64,000 nt of DNA, from positions 5,270,001-5,334,000 of the forward strand of contig NZ_CP108032.1 of the NCBI RefSeq assembly GCF_036169555.1. The letters run 5' to 3'. Below are positions 49,331 through 57,815 of the stretch, in pieces. The notes beneath the pieces are model-generated. The model ran no database searches, was not told the DNA's origin, and saw only the letters and a program-made list of their open reading frames with translations. This DNA is from Streptomyces sp. NBC_00306. Lineage in GTDB: Bacteria; Actinomycetota; Actinomycetes; Streptomycetales; Streptomycetaceae. Every line of letters begins with the position of its first letter. Within the stretch, counting starts at the first letter, position 1. Both the position numbers and the translations under genes were made by a program.

Positions 49331-50186
49331 AGAAGGCCCTGATCGCCGCCGCGGTCTCCTGCGGGCGGTCGGTGTTGGGGGAGTGATCGGCCCCCGCGAT
49401 GACCGTCCGGTGCGCGCCGAGCCGCTCCGCCATCGCGTCGAGGAGGGGTACGGGCCAGGCGTCGTCGGTCTCCCCGCTCAGCACATGCTTGGGGAGCGTT
49501 CGCAGGGCGGCCAGTTCGTCCACCCGGTCGGGCTCACCGGTCAGCTGACCACCCGTGGCGATCAGTTGCAGCGGGTTGTTGCTCAGCCAGCGGTGTCGCA
49601 GGTCCTCGCCGTTCTTCGGGTCGGTGTCCGTGTCGACCGGAGGGTCGAGCGTCCGCATCGCCTCCCAGACCTCCTCCATCCGCATGACCGCGAGCGCGTC
49701 GCTGAGCAGCTTCACCCGTTCCCGCTGCCCGGAGCTGATCCGCGCGGGCCCGGAGGACATCAGCGTGAGGGTGCGGAAGGGGGAGGGGTCCAGCAGCACG
49801 GCGGCCCGGGCGATCTGTCCGCCGAGCGAGTGGCCGAGGAGATGCAGGGAGCCGTCGCCGGCGTCCCCGTCGCGGACGGCCTCCGCCTGGGCGAGCACAT
49901 CGCGCGCCAGTGCCTCCTGTGCGTAGGCCTCCTGCTCGGCGGGCCCCTCGCTCTCGTACTGGCCGCGCCCGTCCACGGAGACCACGCGGTAGCCGGCGGA
50001 GGTGAGGGGCTCCAAAAGGACGATGAAGTCCTCCTTGCTCCCCGTGAAGCCGGGCAGCAGGAGAGCCGTGCCCTTGACCGTGTCGCCGTCCGGCCGGGCG
50101 TCGAGGACGGCGAAGTCCCCGCGGGAGGTGGCGAGGACGGTGGACCGGGCGCAGGGCGGCGGGACGAAAGTGGGGGGCCGGCTCAT
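49317..50186 (-). CDS. Alpha/beta hydrolase
   Basis: A 289-aa hydrolase: oxyanion region LLPGFTGSKEDF, nucleophile elbow GHSLGGQ, acidic residue in SGETDDAWPV and His in GADHSPNTDRP. No signal peptide. Substrate unknown. ATG 50186 follows TAACCT by 6 nt (leaderless). Its last codons and stop are part of the tandem repeat array. Confidence 0.87.
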   Translation of the reverse strand: MSRPPTFVPPPCARSTVLATSRGDFAVLDARPDGDTVKGTALLLPGFTGSKEDFIVLLEPLTSAGYRVVSVDGRGQYESEGPAEQEAYAQEALARDVLAQAEAVRDGDAGDGSLHLLGHSLGGQIARAAVLLDPSPFRTLTLMSSGPARISSGQRERVKLLSDALAVMRMEEVWEAMRTLDPPVDTDTDPKNGEDLRHRWLSNNPLQLIATGGQLTGEPDRVDELAALRTLPKHVLSGETDDAWPVPLLDAMAERLGAHRTVIAGADHSPNTDRPQETAAAIRAFWDRH

Positions 50187-50192
50187 GCGACG

Positions 50193-50198
50193 AGGTTA
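50193..50198 (-). promoter_or_regulatory. -10 hexamer of leaderless hydrolase message
   Basis: TAACCT on the minus strand, 6 nt before ATG 50186. Confidence 0.5.
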
Positions 50199-50270
50199 AC
50201 TGCGGCGGGTGCCGGGCGCGTTGCGGGGGCATATCGGCCGGCTTCCGCGCGGACGACCGGAGAACGCCGA

Positions 50271-50299
50271 CGGCCCGGCCCCCTCAAGGGGCCGGGCCG
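50271..50299 (-). terminator. Terminator after DEAD-box helicase gene
   Basis: A perfect 12-bp stem (50271-50282 with 50288-50299), loop CTCAA, 16 nt after the helicase stop on the minus strand. Confidence 0.85.
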
Positions 50300-50315
50300 T
50301 ACGGAGCGGGCTGGG

Positions 50316-52241
50316 TCAGCTCTCGGGCTGAGCGGCCTTCCGGGTGCGGGTGCGACGGCGCGGGGCCGCAGCCTCCTCGACCGGAGCCTCGGCCGCGACG
50401 GCGGTCGCCTTCGCCGCACGGGTGCGGCGGGGCTTGACCTCGGCCTCGGCCGTCTCCACGGCTGCCGCCGTGTCCACGGCCTTCGCCGCGCGGGTGCGAC
50501 GCCGCGGCTTGGCCTCGGCCTCAGGCGCCGCGGCGGTCGCGACGTCCTCGACGGCGGTGGCCTTCGCGGCACGGGTGCGGCGGGGCTTGACCTCGGCCTC
50601 GGTCGTCTCCACGGCCTCGACCGTGTCCACCGCCTTCACGGCGCGGGAGCGGCGGCGACGCGGCTTGGTCTCCGCCTCGGCCTCCGGCTGGGCCTCGGGG
50701 ACCGTGGTGACCGGCGTGAGGACCTGCTCGACGGACTCCGCCGGCGCGCCCACACGGGTACGACGACGACGCCTCGGGGTGCGGGCCTCCGTGGACTGCT
50801 CCGAGGGAGCCGCCGCCGGAGCCGACGCGGAGAGGGCCTCGTCCGCCGTCGCGGGCTCGCCGGCCCTCGTACGACGGCGCTGGCGCGGGGTCCGGGTGCG
50901 CGGCGGGCGCTCCTCGGTGACCGTGGCTGTCGCGGCGGACCTGCGGGAACGCCCGCCGGTCTCGCCCAGGTCCTCGACCTCTTCCGCCGCGAGACCGGCG
51001 CGGGTGCGCTCGGCGCGGGGGAGGACGCCCTTCGTGCCCGCCGGAATACCCAGCTCCTCGAACAGGTGCGGGGACGTGGAGTACGTCTCCGGCGGGTCCG
51101 GGAACCCCAGGTCCAGCGCCTTGTTGATCAGCTGCCAGCGGGGGATGTCGTCCCAGTCCACGAGCGTGACGGCCGTACCCTTCGCGCCCGCGCGGCCGGT
51201 GCGGCCGATGCGGTGGAGGTAGGTCTTCTCGTCCTCGGGCGACTGGTAGTTGATGACATGCGTCACGCCCTCGACGTCGATACCGCGAGCGGCGACGTCG
51301 GTGCAGACGAGGACGTCCACCTTGCCGTTGCGGAACGCCCGGAGCGCCTGCTCACGCGCGCCCTGACCCAGGTCGCCGTGGACCGCGCCGGAGGCGAAGC
51401 CACGACGGGCCAGCTGCTCGGCGATGTCCGCGGCCGTGCGCTTGGTGCGGCAGAAGATCATCGCCAGACCCCGGCCGTCGGCCTGGAGGATCCGGGAGAC
51501 GAGCTCCGGCTTGTCCATGGAGTGCGCGCGGTAGATCCGCTGCGTGGTGTTCGCCACGGTCGCGCCCGCGTCGTCCGGCGATGTGGCGCTGATGTGGGTG
51601 GGCTGCGACATGTAGCGACGGGCGAGACCGATGACCGCACCCGGCATGGTCGCCGAGAACAGCATCGTCTGGCGCTTCGCCGGCAGCTGCTGGATGATCT
51701 TCTCGACGTCGGGCAGGAAGCCCAGGTCGAGCATCTCGTCGGCCTCGTCGAGCACGAGCGCCCGTACGTGGGAGAGATCGAGCTTCTTCTGGCCGGCCAG
51801 GTCGAGCAGCCGTCCGGGGGTGCCGACGATCACGTCGACGCCCTTCCTGAGGGCCTCGACCTGCGGCTCGTAGGCACGGCCGCCGTAGATGGCGAGAACG
51901 CGGACGTTACGCACCTTGCCGGCGGTCAGCAGGTCGTTCGTGACCTGCGTGCACAGCTCGCGGGTGGGAACCACCACGAGCGCCTGGGGGGCGTCGGTGA
52001 GCTGCTCGGGCTTCGCCCGGCCGGCCTCGACGTCCGCGGGGACGGTGACGCGCTCCAGCAGCGGCAGGCCGAAACCGAGCGTCTTGCCGGTGCCGGTCTT
52101 GGCCTGGCCGATGACGTCGGTGCCGGAGAGCGCGACGGGGAGCGTCATCTCCTGGATGGGGAACGGGGACAGGATGCCGACGGCTTCGAGGGCCTCGGCG
52201 GTCTCGGGAAGGATCCCAAGATCCCGGAAAGTCGTAGTCAG
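50316..52241 (-). CDS. DEAD-box ATP-dependent RNA helicase with long basic repeat tail
   Basis: RhlE/CsdA-like helicase (641 aa from 52241). Q motif FRDLGILPETAEALEAVGI...PFPIQ, motif I AKTGTGKT, II DEAD, III SAT, VI HRIGRTGRAG. After about residue 400 the tail is Arg/Lys/Ala-rich with repeated KPRRTRAAKA modules, likely disordered RNA contacts. The domain demands a start just before TTTFRDLGIL; the codon there is CTG (52239-52241) with AGAAGAGG upstream. GTG 52298 and ATG 52385 are in-frame alternatives that would add 19 or 48 non-conserved residues. Confidence 0.9.
   Translation of the reverse strand: MTTTFRDLGILPETAEALEAVGILSPFPIQEMTLPVALSGTDVIGQAKTGTGKTLGFGLPLLERVTVPADVEAGRAKPEQLTDAPQALVVVPTRELCTQVTNDLLTAGKVRNVRVLAIYGGRAYEPQVEALRKGVDVIVGTPGRLLDLAGQKKLDLSHVRALVLDEADEMLDLGFLPDVEKIIQQLPAKRQTMLFSATMPGAVIGLARRYMSQPTHISATSPDDAGATVANTTQRIYRAHSMDKPELVSRILQADGRGLAMIFCRTKRTAADIAEQLARRGFASGAVHGDLGQGAREQALRAFRNGKVDVLVCTDVAARGIDVEGVTHVINYQSPEDEKTYLHRIGRTGRAGAKGTAVTLVDWDDIPRWQLINKALDLGFPDPPETYSTSPHLFEELGIPAGTKGVLPRAERTRAGLAAEEVEDLGETGGRSRRSAATATVTEERPPRTRTPRQRRRTRAGEPATADEALSASAPAAAPSEQSTEARTPRRRRRTRVGAPAESVEQVLTPVTTVPEAQPEAEAETKPRRRRSRAVKAVDTVEAVETTEAEVKPRRTRAAKATAVEDVATAAAPEAEAKPRRRTRAAKAVDTAAAVETAEAEVKPRRTRAAKATAVAAEAPVEEAAAPRRRTRTRKAAQPES
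50403..50615 (-). repeat. 153-bp imperfect direct repeat inside helicase tail
   Basis: Segments 50403-50462 and 50556-50615 are identical at 57 of 60 positions, with period 153 bp (51 codons). They encode the KPRRTRAAKA modules. Further diverged copies lie on both sides. Confidence 0.8.
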
Positions 52242-52661
52242 GGTGCTGCCTCTTCTGTGAGACGCGGCGCGAGGCGAACGAAGGGGGTCGTACCGCACCG
52301 GGGTACTGGGCCGGCCGTGGGTTGGCCGGATGGTGCGGGACCACTGCCATCGCTCGAGCGTCGTACCGCTGAGGGGGCCCCTCATCTGCGGTCATGCGCG
52401 ATTCTGCGCACGGTCCGCGCGGAGGGCGGTCGGTTCGGAGCCGATCGTGCCACCGACCGGGCATCCACAAGGGGTCAGAGGGAAGTGAAACCCTCAGTCA
52501 AACACTGCGATCGCCCACCGAGTACGCAAAACGCTCAGCAGGCGCATTACCACTGTACCCCGGATTCGCGCATGTGTGTTGGGTGAATTCACGGGAACCG
52601 GGATCGCGGCATGGCTGACCAGCCCCTTACGCCCCTTGTGGGGCGGGCTATTGTGCGCTCC
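52242..52661. other. 420-nt intergenic region between helicase and MiaE-like genes
   Basis: No gene seen. It must contain the helicase promoter and leader (minus strand) and the leaderless promoter of the plus-strand gene at its right end. The stretch 52480-52600 is clearly AT-richer than its surroundings. An in-frame extension of the helicase covers part of it but is not protein-like. Confidence 0.6.
52649..52654 (+). promoter_or_regulatory. -10 hexamer of leaderless ferritin-fold gene
   Basis: TATTGT, 7 nt before ATG 52662; TTACGC lies 16 nt further upstream as a possible -35. Confidence 0.5.
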
Positions 52662-53387
52662 ATGGAGACGCCTGACAACGCCACTGAACACACCGGAATC
52701 GCCGCCCAGGACTGGGCCACGGCGTCCGCCGACCCGCAGTACCGCGCCGCCGTGGTGGATCTGCTCGGAGCGCTCGCGTACGGCGAGCTCGCGGCCTTCG
52801 AGCGGCTTGCCGAGGACGCGAAGCTCGCGCCCACGCTCGGCGACAAGGCGGAGCTGGCGAAGATGGCGTCCGCGGAGTTCCACCACTTCGAGCAGCTGCG
52901 TGACCGGCTGACGGCCGTCGAGGCCGAGCCGACCGCGGCCATGGAGCCCTTCGCCCAGGCCCTGGACGACTTCCACCGCCAGACGGCACCGTCCGACTGG
53001 CTGGAAGGCTTGGTCAAGGCGTACGTCGGCGACTCGATCGCCTCCGACTTCTACCGGGAGGTCGCGGCCCACCTGGACTCCGACACCCGCGCGCTCGTGC
53101 TCGCCGTCCTCGACGACACGGGCCACGGCAACTTCGCCGTCGAGAAGGTGCGTGCCGCCATCGAGGCCGATCCGCGCGTCGGCGGCCGGCTCGCGCTGTG
53201 GGCGCGGCGTCTGATGGGGGAGGCGCTCTCGCAGGCGCAGCGAGTGGTGGCGGACCGCGACGCGCTCTCCACGATGCTCGTCGGCGGTGTCGCGGACGGC
53301 TTCGACCTGGCGGCGGTGGGCGAGATGTTCTCCCGGATCACCAAGGCGCACACCAAGCGGATGGCGGCGCTGGGCCTCGCGGCCTGA
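52662..53387 (+). CDS. Ferritin-like fold protein (MiaE-like, PF13794 type)
   Basis: A 241-aa all-helical protein. Putative di-iron ligands: LAYGELAAFERL, ASAEFHHFEQL, and later YVGDSIASDFYREV and DDTGHGNFAVEKV. This is the actinobacterial ferritin-like family related to tRNA hydroxylase MiaE; its true substrate is unknown. ATG 52662 is favoured by the leaderless promoter; ATG 52611 would add 17 residues. In M. tuberculosis a homologue lies beside rhlE, as here (memory). Confidence 0.82.
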   Translation: METPDNATEHTGIAAQDWATASADPQYRAAVVDLLGALAYGELAAFERLAEDAKLAPTLGDKAELAKMASAEFHHFEQLRDRLTAVEAEPTAAMEPFAQALDDFHRQTAPSDWLEGLVKAYVGDSIASDFYREVAAHLDSDTRALVLAVLDDTGHGNFAVEKVRAAIEADPRVGGRLALWARRLMGEALSQAQRVVADRDALSTMLVGGVADGFDLAAVGEMFSRITKAHTKRMAALGLAA

Positions 53388-53448
53388 CGTGTCGGACATC
53401 ACCGCTTCCGGGGCGGCCGGCCGGATCCGGCCGCCCGCCCGCGTTCCC

Positions 53449-53718
53449 TCAGAGAGGGAAAGCGCGACGAAGCCTTCGTCCTGACGGCCGGATCAGCAGC
53501 GAGAGCAGTACGGCCGCGATCAGCACGGAGCCGACGAGTGTGGCCGGCAGATGGCCGGGGCCGAGCGCGGCGTGCGTCACATAGGCACCGAAGAGGGCGC
53601 CGAGCGGACCCGAGGTGAAGACCACGCGGCGGGCCGGAAGGCGGTCGGACAGATGACGGTCGGCGGCCCATGCGAGGGCGAGTCCGAGCAGAACCGAACC
53701 GAGCGCTTCCATCAACAC
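53449..53718 (-). CDS. Small integral membrane protein, 89 aa
   Basis: Three hydrophobic segments (residues about 5-19, 34-52 and 58-75) and a basic end RPSGRRLRRAFPL. GTG 53718 has GAGGTG 8-13 nt upstream; ATG two codons later is an alternative. No family recognised; length and pattern resemble small YeaQ/GlsB-like membrane proteins but the signature Gly motifs are not convincing. It converges with the ferritin-fold gene, 61 nt between stops. Confidence 0.72.
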   Translation of the reverse strand: MLMEALGSVLLGLALAWAADRHLSDRLPARRVVFTSGPLGALFGAYVTHAALGPGHLPATLVGSVLIAAVLLSLLIRPSGRRLRRAFPL

Positions 53719-53820
53719 TGCTGATCACCTCGCGGACGTCGGTACGGGCTACGCGGTCGTAGCCCGTCCTACCCGGCGACCATGTGGAACAACCCTCCGC
53801 GAGGGGCTGATGAGCAGGCA

Positions 53821-53861
53821 GTGGGAAGGGCCCGGCGGGAATCCCGCCGGGCCCTTCCCAC
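53821..53861 (-). terminator. Long hairpin terminator
   Basis: Perfect arms 53821-53838 and 53844-53861 (18 bp, inner pairs extend further), 27 nt after the DUF3107 stop on the minus strand. Confidence 0.87.
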
Positions 53862-53887
53862 TCGTCCTGCCGGTGGACGGCGACGCT

Positions 53888-54115
53888 CTAGAGCGCGCCG
53901 AACCCCACCCGCCGTGCCGCCGGTTCGCCGATCTCGACGTAGGCGATACGGTCGGCCGGCACCAGGACCTTGCGACCCTTGTCGTCCGAGAGGCTGAGCA
54001 GCTGCGCCTTGCCGGCCAGCGCGTCTCCCACGGCGCGCTCGACGTCCTCGGCGGACTGCCCGCTCTCCAGAACGATCTCCCGGGGCGCGTGCTGCACGCC
54101 GATCTTGACCTCCAC
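53888..54115 (-). CDS. DUF3107 protein, 75 aa
   Basis: Product MEVKIGVQHAPREIVLESGQ... to ...IAYVEIGEPAARRVGFGAL, a conserved actinobacterial small protein (DUF3107; TB9.4/Rv3208A in M. tuberculosis from memory). Beta-rich, soluble. GTG 54115 has GAGGGAC upstream. It follows the TetR gene on the same strand by 147 nt; the pairing with TetR is conserved in actinobacteria as I recall. Function unknown. Confidence 0.88.
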   Translation of the reverse strand: MEVKIGVQHAPREIVLESGQSAEDVERAVGDALAGKAQLLSLSDDKGRKVLVPADRIAYVEIGEPAARRVGFGAL

Positions 54116-54262
54116 GGCTATGTCCCTCCGAACGGTCAGTGAGGTGCGCGGTCAGCCGCGCCGTACGCAGCACACACTAGCCCGGCGAGCGGACCGGGCA
54201 GACGCCGTCGGTGAACGCCAGGAGCGAACACCCTCCGTCCGTCTGCCGGTGGCGCTCCGCGC

Positions 54263-54904
54263 TCAGTGCTGCTCCGCGCCGTGCAGCGGGAATCCCGCGA
54301 TGCCGCGCCAGGCCAGTGAGGTCAGCAGCTGCACCGCCGTGTCCCGCGGGATGTCGGACGCGCTGGCGAGCCAGTACCGGGCCACGACCTGCGAGACACC
54401 GCCGAGGCCGACGGCGAGCAGCATCGACTCGTCCTTCGACAGACCGGTGTCCTCGGCGATCACGTCCGAGATGGCCTCGGCGCACTGGAGCGAGACGCGC
54501 TCGACGCGCTCACGCACCGCGGGCTCGTTGGTCAGGTCCGATTCGAAGACCAGCCGGAAGGCGCCGCCCTCGTCCTCGACGTAGGCGAAGTAGGCGTCCA
54601 TGGTGGCCGCGACGCGCTGCTTGTTGTCCGACGTCGACGCGAGCGCCGTACGGACCGCGAGCAGCAGCGATTCGCAGTGCTGGTCGAGCAGCGCGAGATA
54701 GAGCTCGAGCTTGCCCGGGAAGTGCTGGTAGAGCACGGGCTTGCTGACGCCCGCCCGCTCGGCGATGTCGTCCATGGCGGCCGCGTGGTAGCCCTGGGCG
54801 ACGAAAACTTCCTGGGCGGCGCCCAGGAGCTGGTTCCTGCGGGCTCGGCGTGGCAGACGCGTGCCTCGCGGGCGCGCCGCCTCTGTCTGCTCGATGGCTG
54901 TCAC
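54263..54904 (-). CDS. TetR/AcrR family transcriptional regulator
   Basis: A 213-aa regulator. The N-terminal helix-turn-helix is RRNQLLGAAQEVFVAQGYHAAAMDDIAERAGVSKPVLYQHFPGKLELYLALLD, with the recognition helix at VSKPVLYQHF; the C-terminal ligand-binding half is typical in length. GTG 54904 has GGGAGG 5-10 nt upstream; the frame upstream is not conserved in character. Targets unknown; the genes on both sides are housekeeping-like. Confidence 0.9.
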   Translation of the reverse strand: MTAIEQTEAARPRGTRLPRRARRNQLLGAAQEVFVAQGYHAAAMDDIAERAGVSKPVLYQHFPGKLELYLALLDQHCESLLLAVRTALASTSDNKQRVAATMDAYFAYVEDEGGAFRLVFESDLTNEPAVRERVERVSLQCAEAISDVIAEDTGLSKDESMLLAVGLGGVSQVVARYWLASASDIPRDTAVQLLTSLAWRGIAGFPLHGAEQH

Positions 54905-55049
54905 GCCGCCTCCCAAAATCGTTCCGTGCGCGCTGTGCGCCGCGCCGCCATCGTACTTTTGGGTAACCCGGCTGTGCGTGCTGCGGACGCAGAATTTCAC
55001 GGACCGGACAGTCGCGGTAGCTCCCTATTCGGGGGCAAAGAGGGTCACC

Positions 55050-55286
55050 TCACCGGTAGTCGTCCTCGTCGAGGGGGACGACACGGGCCTGTTCCGCCGC
55101 ATCGGCCTCGTTCACCTCCTCCACCGGGCCCAGCCCGGGGCGCGGCAGTGGATCATCGGTGTCATCGGTGTCATCTGGGTTCACCGGCGTGTACTGCTCC
55201 GCTGCGTCGGCCTCGGGGACCTCCTCGTCCAGTTCCGGAACCTCGTCGTCTCCGAACGCTTCCGGTTCGGTCGGGTCGTCGGACAT
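55050..55286 (-). CDS. Small acidic protein with an internal repeat
   Basis: A 78-aa very acidic protein (runs of Asp/Glu, DDTDDTDD) with the repeat EEVPEADAAEQ near residue 21 and EEVNEADAAEQ near residue 56. No membrane segment. ATG 55286 follows AGGGAAAG. No function known; acidic tail-like proteins of this sort are often disordered. Divergent from the hydrolase gene at 55411. Confidence 0.7.
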   Translation of the reverse strand: MSDDPTEPEAFGDDEVPELDEEVPEADAAEQYTPVNPDDTDDTDDPLPRPGLGPVEEVNEADAAEQARVVPLDEDDYR

Positions 55287-55397
55287 GGGGCACCGCTTTC
55301 CCTGGAGAGGTGCTTTCCTACGAGCCTAGGAGTTACTTCTGGGCAGCGCTATGCGGTGTGTGACGCCGAACACATGAACCACGGTGTGATCGTCTCG

Positions 55398-55403
55398 TAA
55401 CAT
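55398..55403 (+). promoter_or_regulatory. -10 hexamer of leaderless hydrolase gene
   Basis: TAACAT, 7 nt before ATG 55411; no ribosome-binding site. Confidence 0.55.
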
Positions 55404-55410
55404 TGCCCGC

Positions 55411-56376
55411 ATGTCTTCGACCGAGCTTCCGGGCGTTCAGGCCGTCGCAGCCGCGGCGGACCCCAAGGTCGCGGCCGTGCGGGTGGCGGACGGGGAGAAA
55501 CTCCGCTCCGTCTCCCTGCCCGGGCTCACCCTCACCGTGAGATCCCGGCCGTCGGCGCGCACCGGGCTGCCGCCTGCCCTGTACGTGCACGGGCTGGGCG
55601 GCTCCTCGCAGAACTGGTCGGGCCTGATGCCGCTGCTCGAGGACGTCGTGGACGGCGAGGCGCTCGACCTGCCCGGCTTCGGGGACTCACCGCCGCCGGA
55701 CGACGGCAACTACTCGGTGACCGGGCATGCCCGCGCGGTCATCCGCCACCTCGACGCCTCCGCCCGGGGCCCGGTGCACCTCATCGGCAATTCACTCGGC
55801 GGAGCGGTCTCCACCCGCGTCGCGGCCGTGCGACCCGACCTTGTGCGCACCCTCACACTCGTCTCGCCCGCGCTGCCCGAACTGCGGGTGCAGCGCTCCG
55901 CGGTGCCCACGGCCCTGCTCGCCCTGCCGGGCGTGGCGGGGCTGTTCAGGCGCCTGTCGAAGGACTGGACGGCCGAACAGCGCACCAGGGGTGTGATGGC
56001 GCTCTGCTACGGAGACCCCACCCGCGTCTCCGACGAAGCGCTGCACAACGCGGTGGAGGAGATGGAGCGCCGCGTACAACTGCCGTACTTCTGGGACGCG
56101 ATGGCCCGCTCGGCGCGCGGTATCGTCGACGCCTACACGCTCGGCGGCCAGCACGGACTGTGGCGGCAGGCGGAGCGGGTCCTCGCGCCGACCCTTCTGG
56201 TGTACGGCGGACGGGACCAGCTCGTGTCCTACCGCATGGCCCGCAGGGCGGCGGCGGCTTTCCGCGACTCCCGGCTGCTGACTCTGCCGGACGCGGGACA
56301 CGTTGCCATGATGGAGTACCCGGAGACGGTCGCCCAGGCCGTTCGGGAACTGCTCGACGACTGCGGTAGGAGCTGA
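55411..56376 (+). CDS. Alpha/beta hydrolase
   Basis: A 321-aa hydrolase with oxyanion segment YVHGLGGSSQNW, nucleophile elbow GNSLGGA, acidic residue in VYGGRDQLVSY and His in PDAGHVAMME. A lid region lies between residues about 160 and 235. No signal peptide. Substrate unknown. It is 9 nt upstream of the DUF3152 gene and probably cotranscribed. Confidence 0.88.
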   Translation: MSSTELPGVQAVAAAADPKVAAVRVADGEKLRSVSLPGLTLTVRSRPSARTGLPPALYVHGLGGSSQNWSGLMPLLEDVVDGEALDLPGFGDSPPPDDGNYSVTGHARAVIRHLDASARGPVHLIGNSLGGAVSTRVAAVRPDLVRTLTLVSPALPELRVQRSAVPTALLALPGVAGLFRRLSKDWTAEQRTRGVMALCYGDPTRVSDEALHNAVEEMERRVQLPYFWDAMARSARGIVDAYTLGGQHGLWRQAERVLAPTLLVYGGRDQLVSYRMARRAAAAFRDSRLLTLPDAGHVAMMEYPETVAQAVRELLDDCGRS

Positions 56377-56385
56377 TCCGGGGCC

Positions 56386-57681
56386 GTGGGACGACACAGC
56401 CGTAAGGGCCCCGCACCCAAGGGCTCAGGTCCGGACCGCGGGTCCGGCGCATACGACAGCGGTGCCTACGACACCGGCGAACTGGAGCCCGTGCCATCGG
56501 GTCCCGGCGGCGGACGGCGCAGGCGTGGCCTGTCCGGGACCGAGCACGCGCCCGCGGGCCAAGGGTCGGCGCAGACGCGCGGCGGACACCCCGAGCAGCG
56601 TGAGGCCGGCGGCGGCTGGGGCGGCCCGCAGGACTACGGCACCCGGCAGGGCGCTGCCGGCGCGCAGCGCCCGCAGTCCTTTCCGCGTACCGCGACGGCC
56701 GCCCGCATCCCCGGCCCGCGCCGGGACTTCGTCGAGGCCTTCGACGAGCCGCAGCATGGCGGGAGCCAGGACGCCTACGCCTCCGTCACCACCTGGGGCG
56801 ACGCGTACGACCAGGACACCGGGGCGGGGCCGGTGGACGCCGGGACCCCCGACGAGGAGCGGCCCAAGGGCGGCAAGGGGCGCACCTTCACCGGGATCGC
56901 CGCGGCCGCGGTGACCACGGTCCTCGCCGTGGTGGTGGCCGGCCAGGTCGCCTCCGACGGGTCCGACAAGGCCGGTGCCGCCGCCTCCGGTGAGCAGCGG
57001 GACGACGACGGCCCGGCCTCGCGCTCCCAGAACCGGCAACTGCCGCCGCCCGCCGAGCAGGCGAAGCCCGCGGCGCCCGTCACGTACGCGCAGTTGATGG
57101 CCACGCAATTCCAGATGGACCCGAAGCTCACCGCCGACGGCTCGTTCGAGGCGGTGCCGGGCCTCCAGAAGGCGCCCGGCAAGGGGCGCAAGATCCGCTA
57201 TCGGGTGGACATCGAGAAGGGACTCGGCCTGGACGGCGCGCTGTTCGCCGGAGCGGTGCAGCGGACCCTGAACGACAAGCGGAGCTGGGCGCACGGCGGC
57301 GCGATGACCTTCGAGCGGATCTCGTCCGGCAAACCGGACTTCGTCATCACCCTCGCGAGCCCCGGCACCACCGACGTCTGGTGCGCCAAGTCGGATCTGG
57401 ACACCTCGGTCGACAACGTCAGCTGCGACTCGGCCTCGACCGAGCGCGTGATGATCAATGCCTACCGGTGGGCGCAGGGCTCGTCGACGTACGGCGCGAA
57501 GGCGATGTTCCCGTATCGCCAGATGCTCATCAATCACGAGGTCGGACACCGCCTCGGACACGGCCATGTGAACTGCCGGACCGCCGGAGAGCTCGCGCCG
57601 GTGATGCAGCAGCAGACCAAGTCGCTGAATGTCGACGGGGTCAAGTGCCGGCCCAACCCCTGGGTGCATCCCGGCGGTTGA
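56386..57681 (+). CDS. DUF3152 membrane-anchored metalloprotease-like protein
   Basis: A 431-aa protein: disordered cytoplasmic N-terminus (residues 1-165), one membrane helix (FTGIAAAAVTTVLAVVVAGQVA), an outer linker and the DUF3152 domain. The C-terminal motif NHEVGHRLGHGHVNC has His384, Glu385, His388 and His394, the HExxHxxGxxH zinc site of metzincin-like proteases; cysteines nearby may form disulfides (WCAKSD, VSCDS, HVNC, VKC). GTG 56386 is 9 nt after the hydrolase stop. In M. tuberculosis a homologue precedes moeZ (memory). Substrate unknown. Confidence 0.85.
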   Translation: MGRHSRKGPAPKGSGPDRGSGAYDSGAYDTGELEPVPSGPGGGRRRRGLSGTEHAPAGQGSAQTRGGHPEQREAGGGWGGPQDYGTRQGAAGAQRPQSFPRTATAARIPGPRRDFVEAFDEPQHGGSQDAYASVTTWGDAYDQDTGAGPVDAGTPDEERPKGGKGRTFTGIAAAAVTTVLAVVVAGQVASDGSDKAGAAASGEQRDDDGPASRSQNRQLPPPAEQAKPAAPVTYAQLMATQFQMDPKLTADGSFEAVPGLQKAPGKGRKIRYRVDIEKGLGLDGALFAGAVQRTLNDKRSWAHGGAMTFERISSGKPDFVITLASPGTTDVWCAKSDLDTSVDNVSCDSASTERVMINAYRWAQGSSTYGAKAMFPYRQMLINHEVGHRLGHGHVNCRTAGELAPVMQQQTKSLNVDGVKCRPNPWVHPGG

Positions 57682-57770
57682 GCGCGCGGCGGCCGTGGCA
57701 CGCCCGGCGCCCCGCGGTGAGAGCTGGCCGCAGCCTGACTCTCGGTTATGGAAAGCCCTTGTAGCGCGAC

Positions 57771-57795
57771 GGAACGCTACCGGGGTGTGAAAGTT
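57771..57795 (+). promoter_or_regulatory. Weak ECF-like promoter upstream of polysaccharide operon
   Basis: GGAAC at 57771-57775 and AGTT at 57792-57795, 16-bp spacer. It resembles the ECF pattern at 31927 but the -10 is less good. Confidence 0.25.
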
Positions 57796-57815
57796 ACGTG
57801 TATTCACCCCTTCCA

